Shown here: piece by piece, positions 41,973 through 50,626 of the stretch
Position numbering within the stretch: the stretch's first letter is position 1
Layout of the letters: each line of letters opens with the position of its first letter
DNA from: Leucobacter massiliensis
Lineage (GTDB): Bacteria > Actinomycetota > Actinomycetes > Actinomycetales > Microbacteriaceae
NCBI RefSeq assembly: GCF_002982315.1
Contig: NZ_MWZD01000013.1
Location: 62,001-126,000, forward strand
DNA: 64,000 bases
Direction: 5' to 3'
Notes under the pieces: generated by a model
Told to the model about the DNA's origin: nothing
Database searches by the model: none
What the model saw: only the letters and a program-made list of their open reading frames with translations
Made by a program: the position numbers and the translations under genes

Positions 41973-42045
41973 GCCACTCCTCTCGCTCGGCGCGGATCGC
42001 GCCGGATATTCCCTCGGTGCCGGCGCGACGCCGGCGGTCTCGTCA

Positions 42046-42051
42046 AGGATA
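42046..42051 (-). promoter_or_regulatory. -10 hexamer of DUF3043 gene promoter
   Basis: Minus-strand TATCCT about 74 nt upstream of the GTG at 41972. Confidence 0.35.
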
Positions 42052-42131
42052 CCGCGCCCCATCTGCGTTCCCGCGCGAAGCCGGGCGCGAGCGGGCCGCC
42101 GAGGACGGCGCAGGGCGGCGGTACCGGGCGG

Positions 42132-42137
42132 TAGACT
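42132..42137 (+). promoter_or_regulatory. -10 hexamer of HesB gene promoter
   Basis: TAGACT; leader of about 30 nt with GAGGAG before the ATG at 42175. Confidence 0.45.
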
Positions 42138-42174
42138 GGGGGAGACGGTATCGACGCTTGGACGAGGAGTTGGC

Positions 42175-42552
42175 ATGAGCAGTGACACGAACGCAGCGGC
42201 CGGCGGCGTCGCAGCCCCTGAGCGGGCCCACGGGGTCTCGCTGAGCGAGGCGGCGCAGGAGAAGGTGCGGAGCCTGCTCGCTCAGGAGGGACGCGATGAT
42301 CTGCGTCTGCGCATCGCCGTGCAGCCGGGGGGCTGCTCGGGACTCATCTACCAGCTGTTCTTCGACGAGCGGGAACTCGAGAATGACGCGGTGGTCGACT
42401 TCGGGGGAGTCGAGGTGGTCGTGGACCAGATGAGCGTCCCGTATCTCAACGGTGCATCGATCGATTTCGAGGACACCATCCAGAAACAGGGCTTCACCAT
42501 CGACAATCCCAACGCGCAGGGCAGCTGCGCGTGCGGCGACAGCTTCAGCTGA
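42175..42552 (+). CDS. HesB/IscA-type iron-sulfur cluster carrier
   Basis: A 125-residue A-type carrier that hands Fe-S clusters to target proteins. The three ligand cysteines are present in their usual places: GGCSG near residue 57 and SCACGDSF at the C-terminus (C-x-C). VSLSEAAQEKVRSLLAQEG at the start and YLNGASIDFED near 92 are typical. The first 20 residues are a flexible Ala-rich extension. It lies immediately upstream of the cytochrome oxidase genes and opposite the Fe-S Rieske gene cluster, so respiratory Fe-S proteins are plausible clients. Confidence 0.9.
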   Translation: MSSDTNAAAGGVAAPERAHGVSLSEAAQEKVRSLLAQEGRDDLRLRIAVQPGGCSGLIYQLFFDERELENDAVVDFGGVEVVVDQMSVPYLNGASIDFEDTIQKQGFTIDNPNAQGSCACGDSFS

Positions 42553-42620
42553 CGCCGCGCCCGCGCACAGCCGGCGCAACACCCGTGCTTCCTTGGTTCG
42601 GGAAATGCCCAGCTTCGCGC

Positions 42621-42626
42621 TAAGCT
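42621..42626 (+). promoter_or_regulatory. -10 hexamer of ctaCDF promoter
   Basis: TAAGCT in an AT-richer patch (ctaagctatcag). Leader of about 55 nt with AAAGG before the GTG at 42689. No convincing -35 at 17 nt. Confidence 0.4.
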
Positions 42627-42688
42627 ATCAGCGAGTCATCAGCTTCGCCGCACACGGTGCCGGCGAGAAACGTTTCGAAAGGTATGCG

Positions 42689-43561
42689 GTGCGTTCCAAT
42701 CGTCGAATGAAATGGGTTGCGGCCCCGGTTGTACTCTCCGCGGCCCTCGTGCTCGCCGGCTGCACCCCCGAGCAGCAGCGCGGCTTCCTCCCCGACGGCT
42801 CCGAAGGAGCCACCAACCACACCGACGGGATCACCGGCCTCTGGGTCACCTCCTGGATCGTGCTGCTCGCCGTGGGCGTGGTGACGTGGGGCCTCATCAT
42901 CTGGGCCACCATCGCCTACCGTCGCCGCAAGGGCCAGACGGGCCTGCCGGTCCAGCTTCGCTACAACATGCCCATCGAGACCTTCTTCACGGTGGTGCCG
43001 GTCATCCTCGTGCTCGGCTTCTTCGGCTTCACCGCCCAGGAGATGAGCAAGATCGAGCAGCGCTACGACGCGCCCGAGAATGTCGTCGAGGTCTTCGGCA
43101 AGCGCTGGTCCTGGGACTTCAACTACGTGGACGAGGACGTCTACTTCCAGGGCGTGCAGGTGCAGACCGACGACGAGGGCGAGGCCACCGAAGAGACCAT
43201 GCCGGTGCTCTACCTCCCGGTGGACAAGACCACCGAGATCCGCCTCGAGACCCGCGACGTCATCCACTCGTTCTGGGTGGTCGAGTTCCTCTACAAGAAG
43301 GACATGATCCCCGGGCAGACCAACTACATGAGCTTCACCCCGACCAAGACCGGCGAATTCATGGGGAAGTGCGCCGAGCTCTGCGGCGAGTACCACTCGA
43401 TGATGCTCTTCAAGGTCAAGGTCGTGGAGCAGGCGGAATACGACGCCTACATCGATTCGCTGCGTGCTGCGGGGAACACGGGCCAGGTGAGTGCCGAGGC
43501 GAACCCGAACCAGGGGCATCTCGCCGTGGACAACGAGAACGCCCAAGCAAGCAACGAGTAA
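42689..43561 (+). CDS. ctaC: Cytochrome c oxidase subunit II
   Basis: Electron-entry subunit of the aa3 oxidase with the dinuclear CuA centre. The 290-residue precursor has a lipoprotein signal (basic start, hydrophobic helix, LVLAGC with Cys about residue 23), two membrane helices (about 45-68 and 90-110) and the periplasmic CuA domain. CuA ligands appear in HSFWV near residue 192 and CAELCGEYHSMM near 232. The GTG at 42689 has a Shine-Dalgarno; an ATG at 42707 is a possible shorter start. It heads ctaC-ctaD-ctaF, 37 nt before ctaD. Probably acylated by Lgt and Lnt. Confidence 0.95.
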   Translation: MRSNRRMKWVAAPVVLSAALVLAGCTPEQQRGFLPDGSEGATNHTDGITGLWVTSWIVLLAVGVVTWGLIIWATIAYRRRKGQTGLPVQLRYNMPIETFFTVVPVILVLGFFGFTAQEMSKIEQRYDAPENVVEVFGKRWSWDFNYVDEDVYFQGVQVQTDDEGEATEETMPVLYLPVDKTTEIRLETRDVIHSFWVVEFLYKKDMIPGQTNYMSFTPTKTGEFMGKCAELCGEYHSMMLFKVKVVEQAEYDAYIDSLRAAGNTGQVSAEANPNQGHLAVDNENAQASNE

Positions 43562-43598
43562 TCGCGGGAACTACTGAGGGAACTGGGGATAACAGAAC

Positions 43599-45230
43599 AT
43601 GAAGAAGGGCAATGTCATCGTCTCGTGGATTACATCCACGGACCACAAGGTGATCGGATACATGTATCTGATCAGCTCCTTCGTGTGGTTCCTGATCGGC
43701 GGCCTGATGGCGCTGGTCATCCGCGCCCAGCTGTTCGCGCCGAACCTCGAGGTGGTGGCGACGAAGGAGCAGTACAACCAGCTGTTCACGATGCACGGCA
43801 CGATCATGCTGCTGATGTTCGCGACCCCGCTGTTCGCGGGGTTCGCGAACGTCATCATGCCGCTCCAGATCGGCGCGCCCGATGTGGCGTTCCCGCGGCT
43901 CAACGCCTTCGCGTTCTGGCTGTACACCTTCGGCTCGCTCATCGCGGTCGGCGGCTTCCTCACCCCGCAGGGCGCCGCGTCCTTCGGGTGGTTCGCCTAC
44001 GCCCCGCTGTCGGACATGACCTACTCGCCCGGCGTCGGCGGTAACCTCTGGGTCCTGGGTCTGGGCGTGAGCGGCTTCGGCACGATCATGGGCGGCGTGA
44101 ACTTCATCACGACGATCATCACGATGCGTGCCCCCGGCATGACGATGTGGCGCATGTCGGTGTTCACCTGGAACACCCTGATCACCTCGATCCTCGTGCT
44201 CCTCGTGTTCCCGGTGCTCGCAGCCGCGTTCTTCGGCCTGGCCGCAGACCGCATCTTCGGCGCGCAGATCTACAACGGCGAGGGCGGTGCCATTCTGTGG
44301 CAGCACCTCTTCTGGTTCTTCGGTCACCCCGAGGTCTACATCATCGCCCTGCCGTTCTTCGGGATCGTGTCCGAGATCTTCCCGGTGTTCAGTCGCAAGC
44401 CCATCTTCGGCTACAAGACCCTCATCTACGCGACGATCTCGATCGCAGCGCTCTCGATGACGGTGTGGGCGCACCACATGTACGTCACCGGCTCGGTGCT
44501 GCTGCCGTTCTTCGCGCTCATGACCATGCTCATCGCGGTGCCCACCGGTGTGAAGATCTTCAACTGGCTCGGCACCATGTGGCGCGGCTCGATCACCTTC
44601 GAGACCCCCATGCTCTGGTCGCTCGGCTTCCTGGTGACCTTCGTGTTCGGCGGACTCACCGGCGTCATCCTCGCCTCGCCGGCCCTCGACTTCCACCTCT
44701 CCGACACCTACTTCGTGGTGGCGCACTTCCACTACGTGGTCTTCGGCACCGTCGTCTTCGCGATGTTCGCCGGCTTCTACTTCTGGTGGCCCAAGTGGAC
44801 CGGCAAGATGCTCAACGAGCGCCTCGGCAAGATCCACTTCTGGGTCCTGTTCGTCGGCTTCCACATGACCTTCCTCGTGCAGCACTGGCTGGGCGTCATG
44901 GCCATGCCGCGCCGCTACTACACCTACCTGCCCAGCGACGGCATCACCTGGGGCAATCAGGTGTCGACGGTCGGGGCGATGATCCTGGGCGCATCCATGA
45001 TCCCGTTCCTGCTGAACGTGTACCTGACGGCGCGTCGTGCTCCGAAGATCACGGTCAACGATCCCTGGGGTTACGGTCGCTCGCTGGAGTGGGCCACCTC
45101 CTGCCCGCCGCCCCGTCACAACTTCACCTCGATCCCGCGCATCCGCTCCGAGTCGCCCGCCTTCGACCTCAATCACCCCGAGGTCAGCGGCATCGAGCAG
45201 CCGGTTCGCGTGAGCGAAGTCGCGAAGTAA
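43599..45230 (+). CDS. ctaD: Cytochrome c oxidase subunit I
   Basis: Catalytic core of the proton-pumping aa3 oxidase, with heme a and the heme a3-CuB site. The 543 residues form twelve membrane helices. Ligand regions are visible: [14 protein letters not shown] (low-spin heme His), [17 protein letters not shown] (CuB His and the Tyr cross-link region), WAHHMYVTG (two CuB His) and [11 protein letters not shown] (heme a3 and heme a His). The C-terminus is hydrophilic and lies in the cytoplasm. It starts at the ATG at 43599 and is followed by ctaF after 18 nt. Confidence 0.97.
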   Translation: MKKGNVIVSWITSTDHKVIGYMYLISSFVWFLIGGLMALVIRAQLFAPNLEVVATKEQYNQLFTMHGTIMLLMFATPLFAGFANVIMPLQIGAPDVAFPRLNAFAFWLYTFGSLIAVGGFLTPQGAASFGWFAYAPLSDMTYSPGVGGNLWVLGLGVSGFGTIMGGVNFITTIITMRAPGMTMWRMSVFTWNTLITSILVLLVFPVLAAAFFGLAADRIFGAQIYNGEGGAILWQHLFWFFGHPEVYIIALPFFGIVSEIFPVFSRKPIFGYKTLIYATISIAALSMTVWAHHMYVTGSVLLPFFALMTMLIAVPTGVKIFNWLGTMWRGSITFETPMLWSLGFLVTFVFGGLTGVILASPALDFHLSDTYFVVAHFHYVVFGTVVFAMFAGFYFWWPKWTGKMLNERLGKIHFWVLFVGFHMTFLVQHWLGVMAMPRRYYTYLPSDGITWGNQVSTVGAMILGASMIPFLLNVYLTARRAPKITVNDPWGYGRSLEWATSCPPPRHNFTSIPRIRSESPAFDLNHPEVSGIEQPVRVSEVAK

Positions 45231-45248
45231 CTCCGAGGAGATCGCATC

Positions 45249-45671
45249 ATGAAATCCAACATCGTCATCTTCTGGGTGCTCACCGCGTACTTCGTGGTGG
45301 TCGGAACGGCCTACACGATCTTCAGCTGGATCGTGGAAAACCGGATCGAGTGGGCCGGCTCGACCGCGATCGTGCTCTCCGGCGCGCTCACCGGCTTCAT
45401 CGCCTTCTACCTCATGCTCGTGCAGCGGAAGCAGGGCGGCGTGCTGGTCGAGGATCGACTCGACTCCGACATCGACGACGGGGACCCCGAGCTCGGGGAG
45501 TTCAGCCCCTGGAGCTGGTGGCCGATCTTCCTGGCCTTCGGCCCGGCGCTCGTGATCGTCGGCCTCTGCATCGGCTTCCACTTCTGGCTGTCCTTCCTCG
45601 CGCTGCCGCTGGTTGCGATCGGCGTGGTCGGCTGGGTGTTCGAGTACTACCGCGGGAACTTCGCTCGCTGA
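45249..45671 (+). CDS. ctaF: Cytochrome c oxidase subunit IV (actinobacterial CtaF)
   Basis: The 140-residue small subunit typical of actinobacterial bc1-aa3 supercomplexes. Four membrane segments are visible (about 6-28, 36-55, 84-103 and 107-127), with a conserved loop between helices two and three (EDRLDSDIDDGDPELGEFSPWSWWPIF). It probably stabilises the complex. GAGGAGATC precedes the ATG. Its position directly behind ctaD is conserved. Confidence 0.93.
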   Translation: MKSNIVIFWVLTAYFVVVGTAYTIFSWIVENRIEWAGSTAIVLSGALTGFIAFYLMLVQRKQGGVLVEDRLDSDIDDGDPELGEFSPWSWWPIFLAFGPALVIVGLCIGFHFWLSFLALPLVAIGVVGWVFEYYRGNFAR

Positions 45672-45699
45672 GCGGGCCGTTCGCAGAGGGATCCAGCGC

Positions 45700-46143
45700 G
45701 TGAGCATCATCATACGCCGGGGCCGGGGCGAGGACGCTGCCGCGGTCTTCGCCCTGGCCCGCCAGTTCACCACGGGCCGCGAGTCGATCGGCCGCGACGA
45801 GTTCTCCGTCGCCTACGACAATGTGCTCCGGCACCGCGACCAGGAGACGAACGTGCTCTTCGTCGCGGAGCTCGACGGAGTGGTCGTCGGATACTCCCTG
45901 ATGACCGTCTCGCGCCTCCTGCACGCTCCCGGACTGACCGCTCACCTCCAGGAGATCGTGGTCGACGAGGCCTCCCGTGGCAGCGGGGTCGGCGACCGGC
46001 TCATGCAGGCGAACGAGCACTACTGCATGGGTCGCGGGGTGCGGCAGCTTTCCGCCTCGACGGCCCGCATCGGATCCTTTTACAACCACCGCGGCTTCGA
46101 GCCGGTCGGCGAGCACTACCGCAAGATCCTCGATCTGCGGTGA
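45700..46143 (+). CDS. GNAT family N-acetyltransferase
   Basis: A 147-residue acyl-CoA-dependent acetyltransferase. IIIRRGRGEDAAAVFALARQF begins the fold, VLFVAELDGVVVGYSLMTV forms the central strands, LQEIVVDEASRGSGVGDRLMQANEHYC near residue 87 includes the pyrophosphate-binding loop (here RGSGVG), and FYNHRGFEPVGEHYRKIL near 126 is the typical end. The substrate is unknown. The GTG start follows ctaF by 28 nt with GAGGG upstream, so read-through from the oxidase operon is likely. The TetR gene starts 4 nt after its stop. Confidence 0.85.
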   Translation: MSIIIRRGRGEDAAAVFALARQFTTGRESIGRDEFSVAYDNVLRHRDQETNVLFVAELDGVVVGYSLMTVSRLLHAPGLTAHLQEIVVDEASRGSGVGDRLMQANEHYCMGRGVRQLSASTARIGSFYNHRGFEPVGEHYRKILDLR

Positions 46144-46147
46144 ACGC

Positions 46148-46573
46148 ATGACGGATCGTCGCGCACGCAGGAGGCCGGGCGAGAACCGCAGGCACCTGAT
46201 GGAGGCCGGACTCATCGAGTTCGGCCTCTTCGGCTTTCACGGCGCCTCCACGAAGGCGATCGCCGAGCGCGCCGGAGTGCCGCAACCTCACGTCTATGCG
46301 AACTTCAGCACCAAGCAGGAGCTATTCCTCGCCTGCGTCGACGGGGCCCTCGCGCAGCTCGTGGACGCTGGGCACGCTCCGTCATTCCGCCCCGATGCGC
46401 AGCAAGCTCGCCTGGTCGTCCAAGCGGTGGCCAGCTCCCGCGACCCGGACATGGGGGATCGTCTGCGCACCATGCTGAGCGCGGTCGAGAGGGAGCTGGG
46501 GTCGGAGAGCTTCGCGGCAGTGCTGCTCGCCGGCATGGCGGCGCTGCGGGCGGCCGACTCGCACGCCGGCTAA
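46148..46573 (+). CDS. TetR-like regulator, short
   Basis: A 141-residue protein with a complete TetR DNA-binding domain: RRHLMEAGLIEFGLFGFHGASTKAIAERAGVPQPHVYANFSTKQELFLACVDGAL covers the three-helix HTH at about 14-70. The ligand-binding part is only about 70 residues, well below the usual 120-150, and ends in MAALRAADSHAG without obvious homology break. It is either a naturally short member or a truncated gene. It is probably cotranscribed with the GNAT gene (4 nt apart), which it may regulate. Confidence 0.78.
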   Translation: MTDRRARRRPGENRRHLMEAGLIEFGLFGFHGASTKAIAERAGVPQPHVYANFSTKQELFLACVDGALAQLVDAGHAPSFRPDAQQARLVVQAVASSRDPDMGDRLRTMLSAVERELGSESFAAVLLAGMAALRAADSHAG

Positions 46574-46736
46574 GGGGGTGCCTGCCGGTACCGCGGCGCT
46601 GCGAGCTGCGGGGCAAGCGGTGTGCCGATCTGCTTCGGGCGCGGCCTCTGGGCTGCGTCGTTGTGCGTCGGGCTTGCTACCCGGCTCTCTCGTGAGCGTG
46701 CCTCCGAGGATCCGGCCTGATCATTCAGCGGGCTGG

Positions 46737-46781
46737 GAGAGGCACCGGGGCGAGAGGCCCCGGGGCGAGAGGCACCGGGGG
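46737..46781. repeat. Three tandem copies of a 15-bp repeat
   Basis: Units GAGAGGCACCGGGGC, GAGAGGCCCCGGGGC and GAGAGGCACCGGGGG, head to tail with one or two differences. Noncoding position. Possibly replication slippage. Confidence 0.8.
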
Positions 46782-46975
46782 ATCGTGCCCGGTATCGGCG
46801 CGATCACGTTCCCGGTCTTTCTCGGCAGCCGAGCTCTCGCGGATCCGTTTCGCAGTGGGCAGCTCCGCGTCCGGTGCGGAAGGTCACTCGGCCGGCCCGC
46901 GCGCGGTACGGTCTGTGCACGAGCTGGGGCAGGCGCCGGCACCGCACATGCCGGGAAAGGCGTGGAGCACACGAA

Positions 46976-47007
46976 AGCGGGGCCGCACCCGAAGGTGCGA
47001 CCCCGCT
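46976..47007 (-). terminator. Terminator of the qcrCAB-ctaE operon with UUCG tetraloop
   Basis: On the minus strand a 14-bp stem AGCGGGGTCGCACC / GGTGCGGCCCCGCT closes a TTCG loop and is followed by TTTCG. The one non-Watson-Crick position is U-G in minus-strand RNA but C-A in plus-strand RNA, so the hairpin is built for the qcr side. It begins 15 nt after the qcrB stop. Confidence 0.75.
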
Positions 47008-47021
47008 CACAAAGGCCAGCT

Positions 47022-48647
47022 TCAGTGGCCCTCGTGGTGGCCCTGCTCGAGCTCGCCCTGGCTGGGCGGAACGATCCGGTCCTCGAAGAACCAGCGGCTG
47101 AAGCCAGCGCGAAGACGCTTCGAGAAGGGAATCCGGCCGTTGTCGTCGGGACGCAGCATGAGCGGTGCGTAATCGTGGTAGCTGACCAGCTGCCAGCGCT
47201 CGTACTCGTCGAGGGGCTTGTGCACCTCGATGTACTCACCGCCGGGGAGCCGCACGATGCGTCCGGACTCGTAGCCGTGGAGCGCGATGCTGCGATCCTT
47301 CTTCTGCAGGCCGAGGCAGATGCGCTTCGTCACGACGTACGCGATGATCGGGCCGAGGATCAGCAGTGCCTGGAGGGTGTGGATGACCCCCTCCATCGAC
47401 AGCTGGAAGTGCGTCGCCATGATGTCCGAGCTCGCACCCGCCCACATGACCGCGTAGAAGGTGACGCCGGCGGCGCCGATCGCGGTGCGGGTGGGGGCGT
47501 TCCGCGGACGGTCGAGGATGTGGTGCTCGCGCTTGTCGCCGGTGACCCAGGCCTCGATGAAGGGGTAGATCGCGACGAGCACGAGGAAGACGAGCATGAT
47601 GATGACGGGCACCAGCATGTTCCACGACCAGGTGTAGCCGAACCACTCCGTCTCCCACCCCGGCGGGATGAGTCGCAGCATGCCGTCGGCGAAGCCGATG
47701 TACCAGTCGGGCTGCGTACCGGCCGACACGGGGGAGGGGTCGTAGGGGCCGTAGTTCCAGATCGGGTTGATCCCCACGAGCGAGGAGATCAGCGCGATCA
47801 CGCCGAAGACGATGAAGAAGAAGCCGCCGGCCTTCGCCGCGTACACCGGCAGCACCGGGAAGCCGACGACGTTCTGCTGCGTCTTGCCGGGCCCGGGGAA
47901 CTGGGTGTGCTTGTGGATCACGACGAAGGCGAGGTGCAGCGCCACGAAGAGGATCACGAGCGCCGGCAGGAGCATGATGTGCAGCATGTACAGGCGTCCG
48001 ACGATGTCGGTGCCCGGGAACTCGCCTCCGAAGAAGAAGTACGACAGGTAGGTGCCGATGACCGGGATCGCCTTGATGATGCCGTCGATGATGCGCAGGC
48101 CGTTGCCGGAGAGCACGTCGTCGGGGAGCGAGTAGCCGGTGAAGCCCTCGGCCATCGCGAGGATGAACAGCACGAAGCCGATCACCCAGTTGAGCTCGCG
48201 CGGCTTGCGGAACGCGCCCGTGAAGAAGATGCGGAGCATGTGCAGGCCGATGGATGCGACGAAGAGCAGCGCAGCCCAGTGGTGCACGTGACGCATCAGC
48301 AGGCCACCGCGGATCGAGAAGGAGATGTCGAGCGTCGACGCCATGGCGACGGACATCTCGAGGCCCTTCATCGGCACGTAGGGACCGTTGTAGTGGACCT
48401 CGGCCATCGATGCCTGGAAGAACAGCGTCAGGAAGGTGCCCGAGAGCAGGATCACCACGAAGCTGTACAGGGCCACCTCGCCGAGGAGGAAGGACCAGTG
48501 GTCGGGGAAGACCTTACGACCGAACTCCTTGACGGCGACGCCGATCTTGGTGCGCTCGTCGAGATAGTTGGCTGCCGCGGCGGTGAAGCGGCTCGATCCG
48601 CTCTGCGCCGTGCCGCTCTGCGCGGGGGATTCGGTTACGGTGCTCAC
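47022..48647 (-). CDS. qcrB: Cytochrome bc1 complex cytochrome b subunit
   Basis: Quinol-oxidising, diheme membrane subunit of the bc1 complex. The 541-residue protein has eight or nine membrane helices. Heme-ligand histidines occur in SIRGGLLMRHVHHWAALLFV near residue 118 and in ALHLAFVVIHKHTQFPGPG near 240. The Q-site segment PPGWETEWFGYTW (in place of PEWY) near residue 345 is typical of actinobacteria, as is the hydrophilic C-terminal extension of over 100 residues. Its GTG overlaps the qcrA stop (GTGA). Last gene of ctaE-qcrC-qcrA-qcrB. Confidence 0.97.
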   Translation of the reverse strand: MSTVTESPAQSGTAQSGSSRFTAAAANYLDERTKIGVAVKEFGRKVFPDHWSFLLGEVALYSFVVILLSGTFLTLFFQASMAEVHYNGPYVPMKGLEMSVAMASTLDISFSIRGGLLMRHVHHWAALLFVASIGLHMLRIFFTGAFRKPRELNWVIGFVLFILAMAEGFTGYSLPDDVLSGNGLRIIDGIIKAIPVIGTYLSYFFFGGEFPGTDIVGRLYMLHIMLLPALVILFVALHLAFVVIHKHTQFPGPGKTQQNVVGFPVLPVYAAKAGGFFFIVFGVIALISSLVGINPIWNYGPYDPSPVSAGTQPDWYIGFADGMLRLIPPGWETEWFGYTWSWNMLVPVIIMLVFLVLVAIYPFIEAWVTGDKREHHILDRPRNAPTRTAIGAAGVTFYAVMWAGASSDIMATHFQLSMEGVIHTLQALLILGPIIAYVVTKRICLGLQKKDRSIALHGYESGRIVRLPGGEYIEVHKPLDEYERWQLVSYHDYAPLMLRPDDNGRIPFSKRLRAGFSRWFFEDRIVPPSQGELEQGHHEGH

Positions 48648-49759
48648 TTGAGGCGCTCCCAGAAGCTCGGGCCGACAGGTTCATGGAAATCGCTCTGCGC
48701 CACGAGGTAGCCCTCATCGTCCACCGTGATGGGGAGCTGGGGCAGCGGCCGCTTCGCCGGGCCGAACACGACCTTCGCGTGATCGGAGACGTCGAACTGC
48801 GACTGGTGGCAGGGGCAGAGCAGATGGTGCGTGTGCTGCTCGTAGAGCGCCACCGGGCAACCCACGTGCGTGCAGACCTTGGAGTAGGCCACGATGCCGT
48901 CGTAGGACCAGTCCTTGCGCTCCGGCAGCTCCTTGAGCTCCGACTGGTCGAGACGCATGAGCAGCACGATGGCCTTCGCCTTGGCGTCGAGCAGGGTTTC
49001 GCTGCCGCCGCGCTCGTCGAGCGAGAGGCTCTCGAAATCCTCGTGGTTGAGCGTCTCGGGGATGACGTGGAAGGCGGAGCCGATGGTGACCTCGCTCGCC
49101 TTGATCGGCACGCCCGAGGGGTCGCGCGCCAGGCGCACGCCCTCCGCCCACATGGTGTGCTTGAGGAGCTGCACCGGGTTGCGATCCTGCGGCGCGAGAC
49201 CGCGGAGGAGCGTGATGCCCGGGAGGGGGAATGCGATCAGCGCGCCGATGAGGCTGTTGCGCACGAGGGTACGGCGCGAGAAGCCGGACTCCTTGTCGGC
49301 GAGCTCGAAGACCTCTGCCGCTGCGGCGCGCGTCGGCTCGTCGCTCGCCACCGGGTGGCGCACGTCGATGGACTCGTGATCGGCCATGAGTGCCTTGCCC
49401 CAGTGGACCGCGCCGATGCCGATGGCGAGCAGCGCAAGCGCCATGCCGAGACCCACGAAGAGGGTCTGCAGCCGGATCGCCATGAGGTCGCCGGTCTCGA
49501 TCGGGATCGCCATGTAGGCGATGACGGCGCCGAGGCTGCCGGCGATCGAGAGGTAGAAGAGCGAGTAGACCCCGCGCTCGGCGTTCTTGGCCTTCTTCGG
49601 GTCGAGATCCGTCACCCGCTTGCGGTGCGGGGGAAGACCCGGATTCTGCACCGCGTCGGACGCGATCACCGCGGTGCCGACCGCGGCCTCGACGTGATCG
49701 TGGCCCTGAGCGGCGACAACGGCGTCATGGCCACCGTTGTTCTTCGCTTCCTCTGCCAT
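48644..49759 (-). CDS. qcrA: Cytochrome bc1 complex Rieske iron-sulfur subunit
   Basis: The 2Fe-2S subunit passing electrons from quinol to cytochrome c. The 371-residue protein has a hydrophilic N-terminal part, three membrane helices (about 68-88, 102-122 and 168-188) as in other actinobacteria, and a Rieske domain with CTHVGCPV near residue 303 and CPCHQSQFD near 322. The ATG at 49759 is chosen because AAGGAG lies 4 nt upstream; an ATG at 49783 would add eight residues. It overlaps qcrB by 4 nt and follows qcrC by 46 nt. Confidence 0.96.
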   Translation of the reverse strand: MAEEAKNNGGHDAVVAAQGHDHVEAAVGTAVIASDAVQNPGLPPHRKRVTDLDPKKAKNAERGVYSLFYLSIAGSLGAVIAYMAIPIETGDLMAIRLQTLFVGLGMALALLAIGIGAVHWGKALMADHESIDVRHPVASDEPTRAAAAEVFELADKESGFSRRTLVRNSLIGALIAFPLPGITLLRGLAPQDRNPVQLLKHTMWAEGVRLARDPSGVPIKASEVTIGSAFHVIPETLNHEDFESLSLDERGGSETLLDAKAKAIVLLMRLDQSELKELPERKDWSYDGIVAYSKVCTHVGCPVALYEQHTHHLLCPCHQSQFDVSDHAKVVFGPAKRPLPQLPITVDDEGYLVAQSDFHEPVGPSFWERLK

Positions 49760-49805
49760 GTTGCTCCTTGATTCCTGACTCATGAACTCGTTGCGCGTCG
49801 CCGCA

Positions 49806-50606
49806 CTAGTTGGACTTCGCGGTGACCCACACGGTGAGGCCGACGATCGCGCCCAGACCGATCACCCAGATGAAGAGGCCTTCGGCCACGGGGCCGAGCG
49901 ATCCGAGGGTGATGCCGCCGACCGCGGGCTTCTCCTCGATGTACTTCAGGTAGGAGATGATGTCCGACTTCTCCTGCGGGCTGATGTTCGCGTCGCTGAA
50001 CACGGGCATGTTCTGCGGCCCGGTGACCATCGCCTCGTAGATGTGGGTCGGCGCGACTCCGGTGAGGGCCGGAGCGAACTTGCCCTGGGTGAGCGCACCG
50101 CCGGCGGCCGCCACGTTGTGGCACATCGCGCAGTTGATGCGGAACAGGGTGCCGCCGTTCGCGACGTCGCCGTCGCCCTGCAGGTAGCGGCTGTCCGGCA
50201 GCTCGGGCCCGGGGGCGAGCGAGGCGACGTAGGCCGCCATCTGCAGCGTCTGGTCCTCGGTGAACTGCGCCGGCTTCACCATGCCCTGCGGGCCCTGGAA
50301 GGCGAGGGGCATGCGCCCGGTGCCGACCTGGAAGTTGACCGATGCGGCGCCCGCGCCGATGAGCGAGGGGCCGTCGTCGGTGCCCTGGGCGCTCGCGCCG
50401 TGGCACGTGGCGCAGTTGGCGCCGAACAGCTTCTCGCCGGCCTCAATGGTCGCGGGGGACTCGAGGTCGATCTCGGCGGTTGCCGAGGTCTGGCTGAAGC
50501 CGGTGTACGCGGCGCCGGTGACCAGCAGGCCGACGGCGACGAGCGCGGCGGTGGCAAGCGGGTGCCGACGCCCCGACTTGCGGACGTTCTTCTTGGCGCG
50601 AGCCAT
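49806..50606 (-). CDS. qcrC: Diheme cytochrome c subunit of the bc1 complex
   Basis: The 266-residue protein is anchored by an N-terminal helix (about 17-38) and a C-terminal one (about 240-262). Between them are two class I cytochrome c domains with heme motifs CATCHG near residue 64 and CAMCHN near 156, each with a later Met ligand. In actinobacteria this diheme protein bridges bc1 and CtaC, replacing soluble cytochrome c; no separate soluble cytochrome gene is nearby. AGGAG lies 11 nt before the ATG. It follows ctaE by 20 nt. Confidence 0.96.
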   Translation of the reverse strand: MARAKKNVRKSGRRHPLATAALVAVGLLVTGAAYTGFSQTSATAEIDLESPATIEAGEKLFGANCATCHGASAQGTDDGPSLIGAGAASVNFQVGTGRMPLAFQGPQGMVKPAQFTEDQTLQMAAYVASLAPGPELPDSRYLQGDGDVANGGTLFRINCAMCHNVAAAGGALTQGKFAPALTGVAPTHIYEAMVTGPQNMPVFSDANISPQEKSDIISYLKYIEEKPAVGGITLGSLGPVAEGLFIWVIGLGAIVGLTVWVTAKSN

Positions 50607-50626
50607 GATCTCGATTACTCCTGACC

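Larger units (their letters stand above)
46574..47021. other. 448-bp convergent intergenic region
   Basis: Lies between the TetR gene (plus) and qcrB (minus). No frame shows convincing protein features. It contains a triple 15-bp tandem repeat (46737-46781) and the qcrB terminator (46976-47007). The rest is GC-rich without recognisable structure, and could be decayed coding sequence, possibly the missing end of the short TetR gene. Confidence 0.5.

Noticed and set aside
43416-45773. A 785-codon minus-strand frame opposite ctaD and ctaF
   Set aside because: Strongly His/Glu/Asp-rich, the usual antisense of membrane-protein codons; ctaD and ctaF are unmistakable.
46578-48710. A 710-codon plus-strand frame opposite qcrB
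   Set aside because: Antisense shadow of qcrB; no domain.
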